Positions 7,971 to 17,004 of a stretch of DNA of 64,000 bases are shown piece after piece. How positions within the stretch are numbered: the first letter of the stretch is position 1; each line of letters opens with the position of its first letter. A model generated the notes under the pieces. That model was not told the DNA's origin. It saw nothing but the letters and a program-made list of their open reading frames with translations, and searched no databases. This stretch comes from Chryseobacterium pennae (GTDB taxonomy: Bacteria > Bacteroidota > Bacteroidia > Flavobacteriales > Weeksellaceae). A program made the position numbers and the translations under genes. The stretch spans positions 1-64,000 of the forward strand of contig NZ_QNVT01000025.1 in NCBI RefSeq assembly GCF_003385515.1. The letters run 5' to 3'.

Positions 7971-9626
7971 ATGAAAACAAAAATCAAACTTCTTACATTA
8001 TCTGTATTCTGTTTCTCCTTTTCCTTTGGGCAATCTCAATCAACGCGCAATGATGATCAAAACGATCAGATATACGTATGCTTTTCAAAGGGCATCCATT
8101 CGGAAAAGGCTGCATTTACCAGAAATCCTGAGCTGGGAAGGTTTGCCAGGGAAAATGGAGTTTCATTTACATATGATCTGGGATTCAGTGATGCAAAGAT
8201 CAATGAAATGACAGAAAGCAGTAAAGTGAATGGAAATACCGGTGAATCTGTTCAAAAACTCAAAAGGATATTTAAAGCTGATCTTCCTGTTCAAAAGGAC
8301 GGATCTTCTAAAAATCTGATTCATATTCTTGAAAAATTCCCGGAAATAGAATATGTATCTGTGATGAGTGGCTCTCCTATTGAGCCCCCATTTGTTAATA
8401 TGTTTGTTGCCACTCCGGATCTGGAAAACCTTCAGACTTACCTGAATGACAATCCGGGAATCAATGCAAAATATGCATGGTCTAAGGGAATTACGGGACA
8501 GAATGTACGTATCCGTGATGTGGAATATGGTTTTTACAAAACACACGAAATGCTCTCCAACCAGAATTCAATTCAATTAGAACCCGGCTATTCTCCCAAT
8601 TCAGGATTAGCCAACAATAACTATCGTGATCACGGAACAGCTGTGGTAAGCATTTTGGGATCTGTAAAAGATAATATCGGGCTTACAGGTGCGGTTTATA
8701 ATGCATCAGAAATAAAAGGATATATGGAATGGACTACTGTTGGATATAACAGAGCTTCAGCGGTAAGCAGATCGATCAATGCTTCTCAGGCCGGGGATAT
8801 CATCCTGTATGAAATGCAGACTGGTGGAAAAGATGGCCAATATTGTCCTGCAGAGTACGACAGTGTGATCTGGGATCTTACAAAAGCGGCTACAGATTCA
8901 GGAATTATTATCATTGCAGCAGCCGGAAATGGAAATCAGGATCTTGATGATCCTTTTTATGCTGCATACAGAGCAAGAGGAAACAGCGGCGCGATCATTG
9001 TAGGAGCAGGAACTCCCAATACCACTCATTCTAAACAAAGCTTCAGTACTTATGGAAGCAGAGTGGATGTACAGGGTTGGGGAAGCAGTGTTCTGGCAGC
9101 CGGATACGGATCGTATGCAAAGTATGATAACGATAACAACAGAACATATAACTATTTCAGCGGAACCAGTTCTGCTACCCCTACTGTGGCTTCTGCAGCT
9201 GTACTTCTTCAGTCTTATTATCGTCAGAGTACGGGGCAGTATTTAAGCCCTACCGCTATGAAAAATCTTTTAGTTTCTACCGGAATTCCACAGGGAGGTA
9301 CAGATGTTAATAAAAAAATTGGCCCTCTTCCTAATGTGAAAAATGCTATTTTACAACTGGAAAGCAAGTCTACGGTTTCTGCTAAGGCTTTGCCTGCTTT
9401 GGAGGTGAAAATTTATCCCAATCCCTCCAGCAGCTATATAGCTATTCAAAGTACTGAAGATAAAAGACTGAGCATAGAAATCATCAATATGCATGGAAGG
9501 TCAGTGATAAAAAACACGGTTTCTTCCGGTGAAAAGATTAATGTTTCTCAGCTTCCTGTAGGCCAGTATATCATTAATATCAATGAAGGATCAAGACGGG
9601 TTGTGGAAAAGTTTACTAAACTATAG
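7971..9626 (+). CDS. Secreted subtilisin-like serine protease (S8) with T9SS tail
   Basis: A 551-residue protein if started at the ATG at 7971, which directly precedes the signal peptide MKTKIKLLTLSVF. A longer frame to 7899 adds 24 residues that break the signal. A propeptide of about 150 residues precedes the subtilase domain: Asp183 (RDVEYGF), His221 (RDHGTAV), oxyanion Asn in AAAGNGN, and Ser400 (SGTSSATP). DVEYG instead of the usual D-S/T-G occurs in a known S8 subgroup. The C-terminal 80 residues start KIYPNPSSS and form a type A T9SS sorting domain. Probably an extracellular protease for nutrient proteins. Confidence 0.92.
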   Translation: MKTKIKLLTLSVFCFSFSFGQSQSTRNDDQNDQIYVCFSKGIHSEKAAFTRNPELGRFARENGVSFTYDLGFSDAKINEMTESSKVNGNTGESVQKLKRIFKADLPVQKDGSSKNLIHILEKFPEIEYVSVMSGSPIEPPFVNMFVATPDLENLQTYLNDNPGINAKYAWSKGITGQNVRIRDVEYGFYKTHEMLSNQNSIQLEPGYSPNSGLANNNYRDHGTAVVSILGSVKDNIGLTGAVYNASEIKGYMEWTTVGYNRASAVSRSINASQAGDIILYEMQTGGKDGQYCPAEYDSVIWDLTKAATDSGIIIIAAAGNGNQDLDDPFYAAYRARGNSGAIIVGAGTPNTTHSKQSFSTYGSRVDVQGWGSSVLAAGYGSYAKYDNDNNRTYNYFSGTSSATPTVASAAVLLQSYYRQSTGQYLSPTAMKNLLVSTGIPQGGTDVNKKIGPLPNVKNAILQLESKSTVSAKALPALEVKIYPNPSSSYIAIQSTEDKRLSIEIINMHGRSVIKNTVSSGEKINVSQLPVGQYIININEGSRRVVEKFTKL

Positions 9627-9628
9627 TT

Positions 9629-9676
9629 AGGAAGCGGGAAGATTGAAGCTGGAGGTTAATACTAGCCCTAGTATTA
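9629..9676. repeat. Purine-rich dispersed repeat plus palindrome
   Basis: The segment GGAAGCGGGAAGATTGAAG with the following CTGGAGG resembles two other intergenic segments (10963-11028 and 18629-18670). It runs into the perfect palindrome TAATACTAG-CC-CTAGTATTA at 9657-9676. The rest of this 205-nt gap contains only the terminator listed next. Confidence 0.5.
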
Positions 9677-9780
9677 CTAAAGATATAATAAAGCGATCTT
9701 TGTAAAAGTAAAAAGGGACAGTAGTTATTCTGAATGACTTTGATAACTGTCATCTTCTATTCCTTCTTATTCAAAGTAAA

Positions 9781-9812
9781 AAACTCCTTTCAGCGATTGA
9801 AAGGAGTTTTTT
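9781..9812. terminator. Bidirectional terminator between convergent genes
   Basis: The stem AAACTCCTTTCA/TGAAAGGAGTTT has a 5-nt loop and a T-run on the plus strand. It separates the plus-strand protease from the minus-strand lipoprotein gene at 9832. Confidence 0.88.
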
Positions 9813-9831
9813 GTCTTAACTTTTATAACAA

Positions 9832-10344
9832 TTATTTCGCAGGGACGCTGCTGAAATTAAGGGCTACTTTAATATTCATGTCTGAAGAGGTTTGGTTCTT
9901 CAGTTCATAAACTGTTCTTACCGTAAGTCCTGAACTTTTTACTATGCTATCCAGGAATCCTGTGTCATTAAGATCCAGACTCATACTGGATGAATTGGTA
10001 GAGATATTTGAGCGGGATGCGATCAGTTTTTCTCCTGTTCCACTGGATGAAACGTATACTTTAATAGTTTTAAATGCGCTTAAATTTCCTCCTGAAGGAG
10101 ATACTACGGATATTTTAGCATCAGAGATTCTTACATCCTTAATCTGTGCATTATTATTTCCTCCAAACCAGGTTTGTACATTGGTAGCGGTTGCGGTTGA
10201 AGAGACTTCTTTATCAGCAGGCACTCCTGTGGAAACTAAAACATTTGCTGTATAGGGAAATGTATTCTGAACCAGCGACTGTACGGTTCCACAACTTACA
10301 AGTACAGCTGAGGCGGCCATTGCTGTTAGAACTATATTTTTCAT
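9832..10344 (-). CDS. Hypothetical lipoprotein
   Basis: A 170-residue lipoprotein with lipobox AVLVSCGT (lipidated Cys near residue 19). The mature part is rich in Ser, Thr and Val and looks all-beta (repeated VRISDAKISVV and FKTIKVYVSS strands). No conserved domain is recognised. Possibly a surface or periplasmic structural protein. Monocistronic as far as can be seen. Confidence 0.72.
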   Translation of the reverse strand: MKNIVLTAMAASAVLVSCGTVQSLVQNTFPYTANVLVSTGVPADKEVSSTATATNVQTWFGGNNNAQIKDVRISDAKISVVSPSGGNLSAFKTIKVYVSSSGTGEKLIASRSNISTNSSSMSLDLNDTGFLDSIVKSSGLTVRTVYELKNQTSSDMNIKVALNFSSVPAK

Positions 10345-10404
10345 AATTTTAAAATTTAAACTTCATGATGTTAATTTGCAGAAACTGTACCAAATTGACT
10401 GATG

Positions 10405-10944
10405 CTACTCAATGCTCACTGTAAAATGTCCTTTAGTGTTTCCAGAAGCCATATTACTTTTTCCTATGATCAGCCATACTTCTCCTTTTTCAGGAATATC
10501 ATAGGTGATTTCTCTTCCGAAAGGCCCATCATAATTTCCATTGGGAAGTTTTATCTGATTGAATCTGATATTAAAATCTTTCTCTTTCGTCGAAATCTTT
10601 GCTTTGATATTAGACTGCTCAAAATTGGTAAGCTTTAAAATAAGCTCCTGATCATCATTTTTAAATTCTTCTCCCAAGGTAAAAGGAAGCTGAGAAGCAT
10701 CTGCTGTTCTCACAATCTGACCTTCTTTTTCATTTCTCATTACGCCTTTACGTAATACTTCTCTGGTAGCAGGAGCATTGTTAATAATTGAATCTTTCTT
10801 TCTTAATGCTACTGAATCTGCCTTATGAACAGAATCCGGCATTTCCGTTACAATGGTAGAATCTTTATGAGATACATCTATTACAGCAGGATCTTTTTTA
10901 CAGGAAATAATAATCAATGGAATTAACAATAAGCTTTTTTTCAT
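10405..10944 (-). CDS. Hypothetical lipoprotein with charged linker
   Basis: A 179-residue protein when started at the ATG at 10944 (MKKSLLLIPLIIISCKKD), which places the lipobox IISC correctly. A frame reaching 11016 would begin inside a dispersed repeat and is rejected. After the lipid anchor comes a Lys/Asp/Ser-rich linker of about 60 residues, then a beta-rich domain (ELILKLTNFEQ, FNIRFNQIKLPNG). The pattern suggests a periplasmic or surface beta-sandwich. Function unknown. Confidence 0.7.
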   Translation of the reverse strand: MKKSLLLIPLIIISCKKDPAVIDVSHKDSTIVTEMPDSVHKADSVALRKKDSIINNAPATREVLRKGVMRNEKEGQIVRTADASQLPFTLGEEFKNDDQELILKLTNFEQSNIKAKISTKEKDFNIRFNQIKLPNGNYDGPFGREITYDIPEKGEVWLIIGKSNMASGNTKGHFTVSIE

Positions 10945-10962
10945 AATAATTAATTTTAAGGC

Positions 10963-11028
10963 TTGAAGAAGATGGAAGATGGAGGCCGGGAGATGGAAGT
11001 TATTGTAGTTTTCCATACTTCCGAAGTT
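10963..11028. repeat. Purine-rich dispersed repeat with partial inverted arm
   Basis: A run built on GGAAGATGGA words (GAAGAAGATGGAAGATGGAG and more) is followed about 25 nt later by a partly complementary pyrimidine arm (TTTTCCATACTTCCGAAG). It resembles the segments at 9629 and 18629. It fills most of the gap upstream of the lipoprotein gene. Nothing else is seen between 11029 and 11145. Confidence 0.5.
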
Positions 11029-11145
11029 ATATTTGATTGAATATTATCAATACTTACATATTTTGAGATGTGCCATCATTTTCCATTTTACAATTCAATC
11101 CTGGTTAATCAGGTCTTTTTAAATGCTAAAATTGTTCCAACTCTC

Positions 11146-11832
11146 TTAACGGTCTATATTTTCAGGCTGCAAAAGCTTTTCGTTACTGTTTCTAATGAGC
11201 TTAAAAGTGAAATACATAAAATTGAGCATAATGCCCATTAAAAGGGTAACACCCCAGGTCTTTGTATATTCCAGCGGATAGATAAAACGTACTACAATAT
11301 CATTGAATAACCCGAAAGGATTATTGAGAATATCCCAACTGTTCCATCTCAGAAATCTTCCCAGATACACTCCAAAACTGCTCATGAAAAGAAAAAGGAC
11401 TACAATACCGTTAATGATTCTCTCTTTGGTATAACCGGAAAGAAGTTTTTCAATATCGTTGAGACTTATAAAACCACATATTAATCCTGTCCAGGCATAG
11501 GAGAGGATAACGATCAGATCGTACCAGATAGGAATGGTATTTCTTACCTTTAAATGAAAAAGATCGGTCAGAATATAGGGTGAGTTCGGAAAAAACAAGA
11601 TCCAGACCACAATAATCAAGACGACAGATATTTTACTTTTGGTATTGAATGCCAATATCACTGTACTCAGAAATAAAGGAATCCATGCCAGAAACAGGTT
11701 CCAGTTCAGGAAGAAAAACACTTTTGTTTCGCTGATATAATATCTGAAAAGGGAAAGACTGAAACAGAATAAGGTCATTAATACCAACAATATATTCATT
11801 TTAAATCTTGGAGATTCAATTAATTTTTTCAT
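11146..11832 (-). CDS. DUF1361 family membrane protein
   Basis: A 228-residue protein with six to seven hydrophobic helices. The segment ILFFPNSPYILTDLFHL is the hallmark I associate with DUF1361 proteins. Function of the family is unknown. It is the last gene of a minus-strand block of membrane proteins (15234 to 11146) with short gaps, 9 nt after the stop of the DUF4173-like gene. Confidence 0.85.
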   Translation of the reverse strand: MKKLIESPRFKMNILLVLMTLFCFSLSLFRYYISETKVFFFLNWNLFLAWIPLFLSTVILAFNTKSKISVVLIIVVWILFFPNSPYILTDLFHLKVRNTIPIWYDLIVILSYAWTGLICGFISLNDIEKLLSGYTKERIINGIVVLFLFMSSFGVYLGRFLRWNSWDILNNPFGLFNDIVVRFIYPLEYTKTWGVTLLMGIMLNFMYFTFKLIRNSNEKLLQPENIDR

Positions 11833-11841
11833 CGTGTGGCT

Positions 11842-13212
11842 TTATTTAAGGGTTTGATAATACAATATTTGGGAAAGGAAGGTTTTGGATTTTTCAGATC
11901 TGATCTTATCCTGAAGGCTCTTTTTTAATTTCCAGTTGTTCTTTTCATCTGCATATTTCATGAGACTTTCTTGGTTGAAATTAACAGAGGTTGCATGATA
12001 ATTCAAATCAAAGTTTTTACGGGATATATTCTGTGAAGTAATAATACCACCCCAGTTGATATAGCTGCAAATCAAAATGGTTCCATAAAGATACCACGCC
12101 ATGGTATTAAAGAGGAAGGCGTTTCTTTTTTGTTTTTGGATTTTCATAAAAGTTAAACCAAGTCCCACCAGAGATAAGAGAAGGAAAGCAAAAACGCCCA
12201 GTCTCTTATACGTAAAGGCATAATTAACGATATATTCATAGTTTTTGGCTGCTGCAGACAGAATGAGTATGGCATTCAAAATAATCCAGACTTTAGCTAA
12301 AATTTTCAGCAGCTTTGCTTTGGAATCAAAATTGAAACCTGATTTAAAGTAGAACATGATCACCAGAATAGCCATCACAATAGACATAATCACAGCATTG
12401 ACACGCTCATGTGTCTCTTCTGAAAGCTGAACCGGTGTTTTTGAAACTTCATAGAACTGCTCATAATTATAAGTGATGATGAAGAATATCAACAAAATAT
12501 TCAGACAAAAGAAAGATATTACACCACTCGTTCTTTCTGCGTCCAGATCAAGAAACGAATAGGTTGACTTAGGTTCCTTGGCGTTTTCCTGAAAGTCATT
12601 ATCCAAAAAATGATGATTTTTATAGATCAGCCTTTCCACAGCAAAGTTCCAGAAATTAAAAGCAATAAAAAATCCTAAAACGGAAAGACAGAAGACCTGC
12701 CAAAGATTGATATCCAGTTCATAATCTGTGAAAAGAGCTGCAAAATGATCACTTCCTGCGGCATAAACTCCAAAGAAAACGGAAATAAGGACTAAAGGAA
12801 TGAGTACAAAGGCCAAGATCTTCTGCCACATTCCCGGAATGCTCTTTTGAGGCAGCCATTTATCAAGCATAAAAATTCTGCAGATTGAAGTACAGCCATT
12901 GGTTATAAAAACAGGAATTAAAAAAAGAACCTTCATTTTTTTGTTTCTTGATTTATAAGCTAATAGAAGCAGTGAACTTGCCACCGCCAGAAATGACGGA
13001 AAGTCTCCATACCAAGCAAATGCAATCCCGGAAAGTATACTTGTTCCTGTAAGAATGTAAAATGTTCTGGTTTTATTTTTTCCGGGTGTCTTAAAGAAAT
13101 TCAGAATTGCATATAAAATTCCAAGGATTCCAAAATTCAGCCCCATGTCCTGATCATAAAATAGAATGACAAATAGGGCTGTTGTTAGAAATATATAGTG
13201 ATGTGTTTTCAT
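11842..13212 (-). CDS. DUF4173-like polytopic membrane protein
   Basis: A 456-residue protein with about eleven hydrophobic segments. GSDHFAALFTDYELDIN, the following aromatic helices and the C-terminal INWGGIIT recall the DUF4153/DUF4173 group, of unknown function. Family assignment is from memory of these motifs. The C-terminal 50 residues are polar and helical. Neighbours on the same strand are DUF1361 downstream and a small membrane protein 24 nt upstream, so it probably belongs to the same envelope-related operon. Confidence 0.7.
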   Translation of the reverse strand: MKTHHYIFLTTALFVILFYDQDMGLNFGILGILYAILNFFKTPGKNKTRTFYILTGTSILSGIAFAWYGDFPSFLAVASSLLLLAYKSRNKKMKVLFLIPVFITNGCTSICRIFMLDKWLPQKSIPGMWQKILAFVLIPLVLISVFFGVYAAGSDHFAALFTDYELDINLWQVFCLSVLGFFIAFNFWNFAVERLIYKNHHFLDNDFQENAKEPKSTYSFLDLDAERTSGVISFFCLNILLIFFIITYNYEQFYEVSKTPVQLSEETHERVNAVIMSIVMAILVIMFYFKSGFNFDSKAKLLKILAKVWIILNAILILSAAAKNYEYIVNYAFTYKRLGVFAFLLLSLVGLGLTFMKIQKQKRNAFLFNTMAWYLYGTILICSYINWGGIITSQNISRKNFDLNYHATSVNFNQESLMKYADEKNNWKLKKSLQDKIRSEKSKTFLSQILYYQTLK

Positions 13213-13236
13213 GATAATAAATATTTAAAAATTAGA

Positions 13237-13530
13237 TTATGAAAAATTGAAAATAATAAGAAGGTATATTGCTGCGATTGGAATATTTGCCAACAAAAGG
13301 AGAACAGAGTTTCCCGAATCTTTTCTTTCGGAAATATCCATCAGGAAATGAAGCAACTCATATAAAAGCACTGTCATGTTCACAGGTATTGCAAAAATTA
13401 CATAGATCACCCCACAAATCAACAAGTCTTCATTTCTGGTGATAAAAAATAATAAAAACAAGAATGTACCAAGACCGAAAGAAATAAGAAAAGTATATCT
13501 CCCGTTAGAACTGAACTTTATATTTTCCAC
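13237..13530 (-). CDS. Small membrane protein, GTG start
   Basis: A 97-residue protein with three hydrophobic helices. The first codon is GTG; the in-frame upstream region has a stop and the nearby ATG at 13535 is in another frame. It is paralogous to the protein at 14074-14379: both share LGT near residue 20, a P-V-N turn after a helix, and N-I-P-I-A before the last helix. The two paralogues flank the Coq4-like gene. Function unknown. Confidence 0.72.
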   Translation of the reverse strand: MENIKFSSNGRYTFLISFGLGTFLFLLFFITRNEDLLICGVIYVIFAIPVNMTVLLYELLHFLMDISERKDSGNSVLLLLANIPIAAIYLLIIFNFS

Positions 13531-13542
13531 GTCATTTGCATT

Positions 13543-14028
13543 TTAATGTAAAACAACCGGATCTTTCTGTTGGATAAAGTCTTTCAGATGATCAAAATTC
13601 TGCCAGAGTAAACCTTCGAAATCCCATTCGTAGAAGGCTCTCATCGTCTGTCCTTTTCGATAGGCATTAAAGTAAATTTTCATGTATTCCGGAAGAATAA
13701 GGGTTCCCAATACAATAGCTGCCAGCAAATGGGCATTGAGCTTTCCGTTTCCAAGCAAAAGATATTGCATGGCAATTTCATCCTCAAAGTTGGTCCCGCA
13801 GCCAGTGATCAGATGGTGAACATCATGATTTTCCATTTTGGGAATCATTGAAAACCCATGTTTATGGTAGAATTCTCCTAGTTTTCTTCCCAGTGAATCT
13901 TCCTGAAACTCCAGCAGCTGCCTTTCATTGAACTGCCATTGTCTTTTTTTCTTTTTAAAGTATTTTCTGTAGAGCTTTTGAGTTTTATCGTACACAAAAA
14001 GCAGAAACTGAACGCGTATTTTTTTCAT
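13543..14028 (-). CDS. Coq4-like protein with intact metal motif
   Basis: A 161-residue protein. The Coq4 signature H-D-x2-H-x11-E is exact: His68, Asp69, His72 and Glu84, in HDVHHLITGCGTNFEDE. Eukaryotic Coq4 acts in ubiquinone synthesis, and C1 oxidative decarboxylation has been proposed. Flavobacteria normally make menaquinone, so the substrate here is probably different. The N-terminus is basic (KKKKRQW) and there is no signal peptide. It sits between two paralogous small membrane proteins in a minus-strand block. Family call is firm; function open. Confidence 0.8.
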   Translation of the reverse strand: MKKIRVQFLLFVYDKTQKLYRKYFKKKKRQWQFNERQLLEFQEDSLGRKLGEFYHKHGFSMIPKMENHDVHHLITGCGTNFEDEIAMQYLLLGNGKLNAHLLAAIVLGTLILPEYMKIYFNAYRKGQTMRAFYEWDFEGLLWQNFDHLKDFIQQKDPVVLH

Positions 14029-14073
14029 AGTGTATGTATTAAAAAAAGAATGAGAACTATTATGATTTAAAGA

Positions 14074-14379
14074 TTACCAATGGCCATCAGAAATTAAACA
14101 AATCCCGATGACAGCATACAGAATTGCAATGGGAATATTGATAGAAAGTATACCAATTGCTTTTATACAAGTTTTTAAACTGGATCGATTCACAAGTCCA
14201 TGGATTAAAAAAGCGAGTATCAGGAATAAGTTAACGGGAGTAGCAATAATGAGCAGCATATAACCGGCCGCGACGAACGGCTCCAGTTTAAATACGCCTC
14301 CTAAAAGACAAATTGTTCCCAGGGCAAGACACGCACCGAATATTGATTTACTTAAATTGATTATATCTTTATCTTCCAT
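14074..14379 (-). CDS. Small membrane protein, paralogue of 13237-13530
   Basis: A 101-residue protein with three hydrophobic helices. LGTICLLGG, TPVNLFLILAF and NIPIAILYAVI align with LGTFLFLL, IPVNMTVLLY and NIPIAAIYLLI in the gene on the other side of the Coq4-like gene. Probably an old local duplication. Cytoplasmic-membrane protein of unknown role. It lies 12 nt before the metallophosphoesterase stop on the same strand. Confidence 0.72.
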   Translation of the reverse strand: MEDKDIINLSKSIFGACLALGTICLLGGVFKLEPFVAAGYMLLIIATPVNLFLILAFLIHGLVNRSSLKTCIKAIGILSINIPIAILYAVIGICLISDGHW

Positions 14380-14391
14380 TAATGTAATTAT

Positions 14392-15234
14392 TTAAGCTTG
14401 GGTTAATGTAAAAACAGTGATTTCGGGACGTACCATAAATCTTATCTGAAAAGAATGCCCAAGGGCACGATTGATATACAGCTTTCTCCCATCTTTCAGA
14501 TCAATCTCCCCGGAGATATACTCTTTATTCTTTACCGGAAGTATGGGGGTAATGATTCCTGGAATTCTACATTGCCCTCCATGGGTGTGTCCGCTCAAAA
14601 TCCAGCCTTGATACCCATTCCATATATCCAAATCACAGGCATCAGGGTTGTGACAAAGTACAATATTGGCTTTTGATGGATCATATTTTGCCATCGCTTC
14701 TACAGGTTGAAAGCGGGATGACCATAAATCTTCGAACCCTATAAAATTCAAACCATAACTTTCCTCCTGAGTGTTCCTGAGCATCGTGATCCCTGAATTA
14801 CTAAGTGTATCACATATTTTCTCTGAACATTCTATATCCTCCCAGTTTTTTCCATAATCATGGTTTCCTAAGATTCCAAAAGTTGCTAAAGTCCCCAGAA
14901 CACAGTTTTCCATTACTTTTTTCAGATCTCTCTGTTCCTGAAGGATTCCTGTATTTACAAAATCTCCGGTGTACACTACAAAATCGGGTTTATATTGTTG
15001 GGCTTTCTGAAAAGATTCAATGAGAAAATGCCAATCGAAATAAGCCCCTACATGCAAATCGGAAATCTGCATCAGTATCTTTCCTTCTAATGCCTGAGGT
15101 AAATTTTTCACAGGAAGCTTTCTTTGAACAAATTCTATCCAAAAAGGTTCTACCTGCCAAGAATACAATCCAGGGGAAACACCCAAAACTGAAATCTGTA
15201 GGATCTTTTTTAAAAATGTTTTTCTATCCATCAT
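14392..15234 (-). CDS. Metallophosphoesterase (YkuE/Cdc1-like)
   Basis: A 280-residue calcineurin-like phosphoesterase. Metal-ligand motifs in order: ISDLHVG, YTGDFVN, LGNHDYG, CHNPD and GHTHGGQ. An N-terminal hydrophobic stretch (ILQISVLGVSPGLYSW) suggests export or membrane association, as in YkuE-like enzymes. Substrate unknown, possibly a lipid or nucleotide phosphoester. Two adjacent ATGs (15234 and 15231) are possible starts. A perfect palindrome 19 nt upstream, identical to one before the regulator operon, suggests control by the winged-helix protein next door. Confidence 0.88.
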   Translation of the reverse strand: MMDRKTFLKKILQISVLGVSPGLYSWQVEPFWIEFVQRKLPVKNLPQALEGKILMQISDLHVGAYFDWHFLIESFQKAQQYKPDFVVYTGDFVNTGILQEQRDLKKVMENCVLGTLATFGILGNHDYGKNWEDIECSEKICDTLSNSGITMLRNTQEESYGLNFIGFEDLWSSRFQPVEAMAKYDPSKANIVLCHNPDACDLDIWNGYQGWILSGHTHGGQCRIPGIITPILPVKNKEYISGEIDLKDGRKLYINRALGHSFQIRFMVRPEITVFTLTQA

Positions 15235-15252
15235 ATCTATTTTAAAACAAAG

Positions 15253-15271
15253 AACTTTGAATTACAAAGTT
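15253..15271. promoter_or_regulatory. Palindromic operator, copy 1
   Basis: AACTTTG-AATTA-CAAAGTT, a perfect 7-bp inverted repeat with 5-nt spacer, 19 nt upstream of the metallophosphoesterase ATG. On the minus strand it contains TAACTTTG, a perfect Bacteroidetes -7 element. The same 19-mer occurs at 17005-17023. Likely target of the regulator at 15293. Confidence 0.7.
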
Positions 15272-15292
15272 AAAATTCAAAAAAATATAGGA

Positions 15293-15583
15293 CTACCGTC
15301 CCAATAGTTTTTCAAGGGCATCCAGATGATCTGTAAAAGCCTGTCTGCCACTTTGTGTAACACGGTAAGAGGTTTTAGGCTTCTTCCCTACAAACTCCTT
15401 TTTAACCTCAATATATCCTACTTTCTCCAATGCGTTGCTATGGCTGGCAAGATTTCCGTCTGTGATCTCCAACAAAGCTTTCATTTCAGAGAAATCAACC
15501 CAGTCGTTCACCATAAGAACGGACATAATACCCAATCTTACACGGCTTTCAAATTCTTTATTGAGTTGACTTATTTTGATCAT
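15293..15583 (-). CDS. Winged-helix transcriptional regulator (PF13601-like)
   Basis: A 96-residue DNA-binding protein. The helix-turn-helix region (DFSEMKALLEITDGNLASHS), the second helix pair and the wing (KPKTSYRVTQSG) fit the short ArsR/MarR-like group I know as HTH_34. There is no effector domain. It is the third gene behind two membrane-protein genes, with a 177-nt gap that could hold its own promoter. The 19-bp palindromes on both sides of this operon are the obvious candidate binding sites. Probable repressor. Confidence 0.88.
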   Translation of the reverse strand: MIKISQLNKEFESRVRLGIMSVLMVNDWVDFSEMKALLEITDGNLASHSNALEKVGYIEVKKEFVGKKPKTSYRVTQSGRQAFTDHLDALEKLLGR

Positions 15584-15760
15584 TTTCTTTATCTTATTTG
15601 TTCTGAAACGGCCATAATCTGACTATTTTCATTTTCTTTAATCCTAGGCAACTACTCTCTTTATAACTTTATTCGTTTCAAAAACGGTGCAAAAATAAGG
15701 ATTAAAAATTTTCTTCTTCCCACAAAGCCTTCTTTATGATATGTATAAGGTTTTTTATTA

Positions 15761-16381
15761 TTAAAAAATCAATATTAACTTCCATATATATACAGCTCCA
15801 ATACTGATAATGAAAGATAAAATTCCTATCAATAAGGGCCAATGTCCCATAATGTCATTTTTTCTTTCTGAATAAAATTCAGTTGCATCTACCAGATTAA
15901 GTTTCTTATCAGAATGTAAAGCAATCAAATCCTTCTCAGCATCAAAAGTTTTTACATCATCTGTTTTTGTATCTACCAAAAAGTACTCATTATCAAAAGT
16001 TTTTCCAAAAATCTGATTCCCGGACTCTTCTATTTTTATTACTCTTGAAATCAGATTCTCTCCGGTTGCTTTATTAATGTTTGCCTGTTCCGGAATATCA
16101 ATAAATAACAGTTCATAATTGTTTTTCAAAGGAATATACCATGCATCACCAATTCCGATATCTACTTTTTTATTTTCTGATACAATCGAAAAACCAATAA
16201 CTCCAACGATATAGAAAGTATAAAGCGCTACAAAAGGAGCTATAAATGTCAGTATCATTTTTCGTCTTCTTCTTTCCTTTCTGCTGATGAAATAAGTAAG
16301 TATACATCCTATTACAGCACAAATAAAACTGAAAACAGCTATAATGAAAAGGTGAATAAATATTACAAAACCAATTCCCAT
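15761..16381 (-). CDS. Hypothetical membrane protein
   Basis: A 206-residue protein. Two N-terminal helices (about 4-33 and 44-66) are separated by a very basic loop (SRKERRRRK). A soluble middle domain of about 100 residues and a C-terminal helix follow. Start and upstream stop overlap as TAATG, so translation is probably coupled to the gene before it. No family recognised. Context is an operon with a winged-helix regulator. Confidence 0.75.
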   Translation of the reverse strand: MGIGFVIFIHLFIIAVFSFICAVIGCILTYFISRKERRRRKMILTFIAPFVALYTFYIVGVIGFSIVSENKKVDIGIGDAWYIPLKNNYELLFIDIPEQANINKATGENLISRVIKIEESGNQIFGKTFDNEYFLVDTKTDDVKTFDAEKDLIALHSDKKLNLVDATEFYSERKNDIMGHWPLLIGILSFIISIGAVYIWKLILIF

Positions 16382-16998
16382 TACTTATATTTCCTATGCA
16401 TAATAAGCCCGTAGACAATATGCAGAATACCGAAACCTACTGCCCAGAAAAACAATCCCCAACCCAGAAAAAACAGAGACAATAATCCAAGAACAACCTC
16501 ACAATATCCCAGATATTTAACATCCGGAAGAGTGTATCTTTCAGCACTTATAAGGCCCAATCCATAGAAAATCAAAGTTGTAGGAGCAATCCATACTACT
16601 AAATGATGCTCAATAAGAGCTGCACAAAAGATTCCTCCTGCCGCTAATGGGACTGAAAAGGTGACTAAAAGTCTTTTGGTAGTGGCATCCCAGATCTTTA
16701 ATCCGTTCTTTTTACTTTTATTGGCTGTAAAAATATACCCACTGAAAACAGCTGCTATCAGAACTACTAATCCGGTGATGACCAATTCCTGAACCAATTC
16801 AGAGGTAAAATGAAATCTACCTCCGTTAATGTATTCCATTTTTTTACTTTCCATGGCAAAATAGGCATACCCAGCACCTAAAAGTGCTACTACACCAGCC
16901 ACAACTCCCGAGAGCCCGCTCAAAGAAATAAATCTGGAAGACCGTTCCATCATGGAACGGATATGGGACAAATCTTCGTGATAGTTTTTTGAATCCAT
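16381..16998 (-). CDS. Hypothetical membrane protein, first gene of regulator operon
   Basis: A 205-residue protein with a 25-residue polar N-terminus and about five helices, Gly/Ala-rich (SGLSGVVAGVVALLGAG). This type of protein commonly sits next to short winged-helix regulators in flavobacteria, but its job is not known to me. The upstream region has a good promoter: -33 TTTTG (17043-17047), 18-nt spacer, -7 TAACTTTG (17017-17024), with the palindromic operator covering the -7 box. Confidence 0.75.
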   Translation of the reverse strand: MDSKNYHEDLSHIRSMMERSSRFISLSGLSGVVAGVVALLGAGYAYFAMESKKMEYINGGRFHFTSELVQELVITGLVVLIAAVFSGYIFTANKSKKNGLKIWDATTKRLLVTFSVPLAAGGIFCAALIEHHLVVWIAPTTLIFYGLGLISAERYTLPDVKYLGYCEVVLGLLSLFFLGWGLFFWAVGFGILHIVYGLIMHRKYK

Positions 16999-17004
16999 AA
17001 AAAG

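Noticed and set aside
10945..11016. N-terminal extension of the lipoprotein at 10405 to a start at 11016
   Set aside because: The extra 24 residues come from a dispersed purine-rich repeat, and the internal Met at 10944 gives a proper lipoprotein signal.
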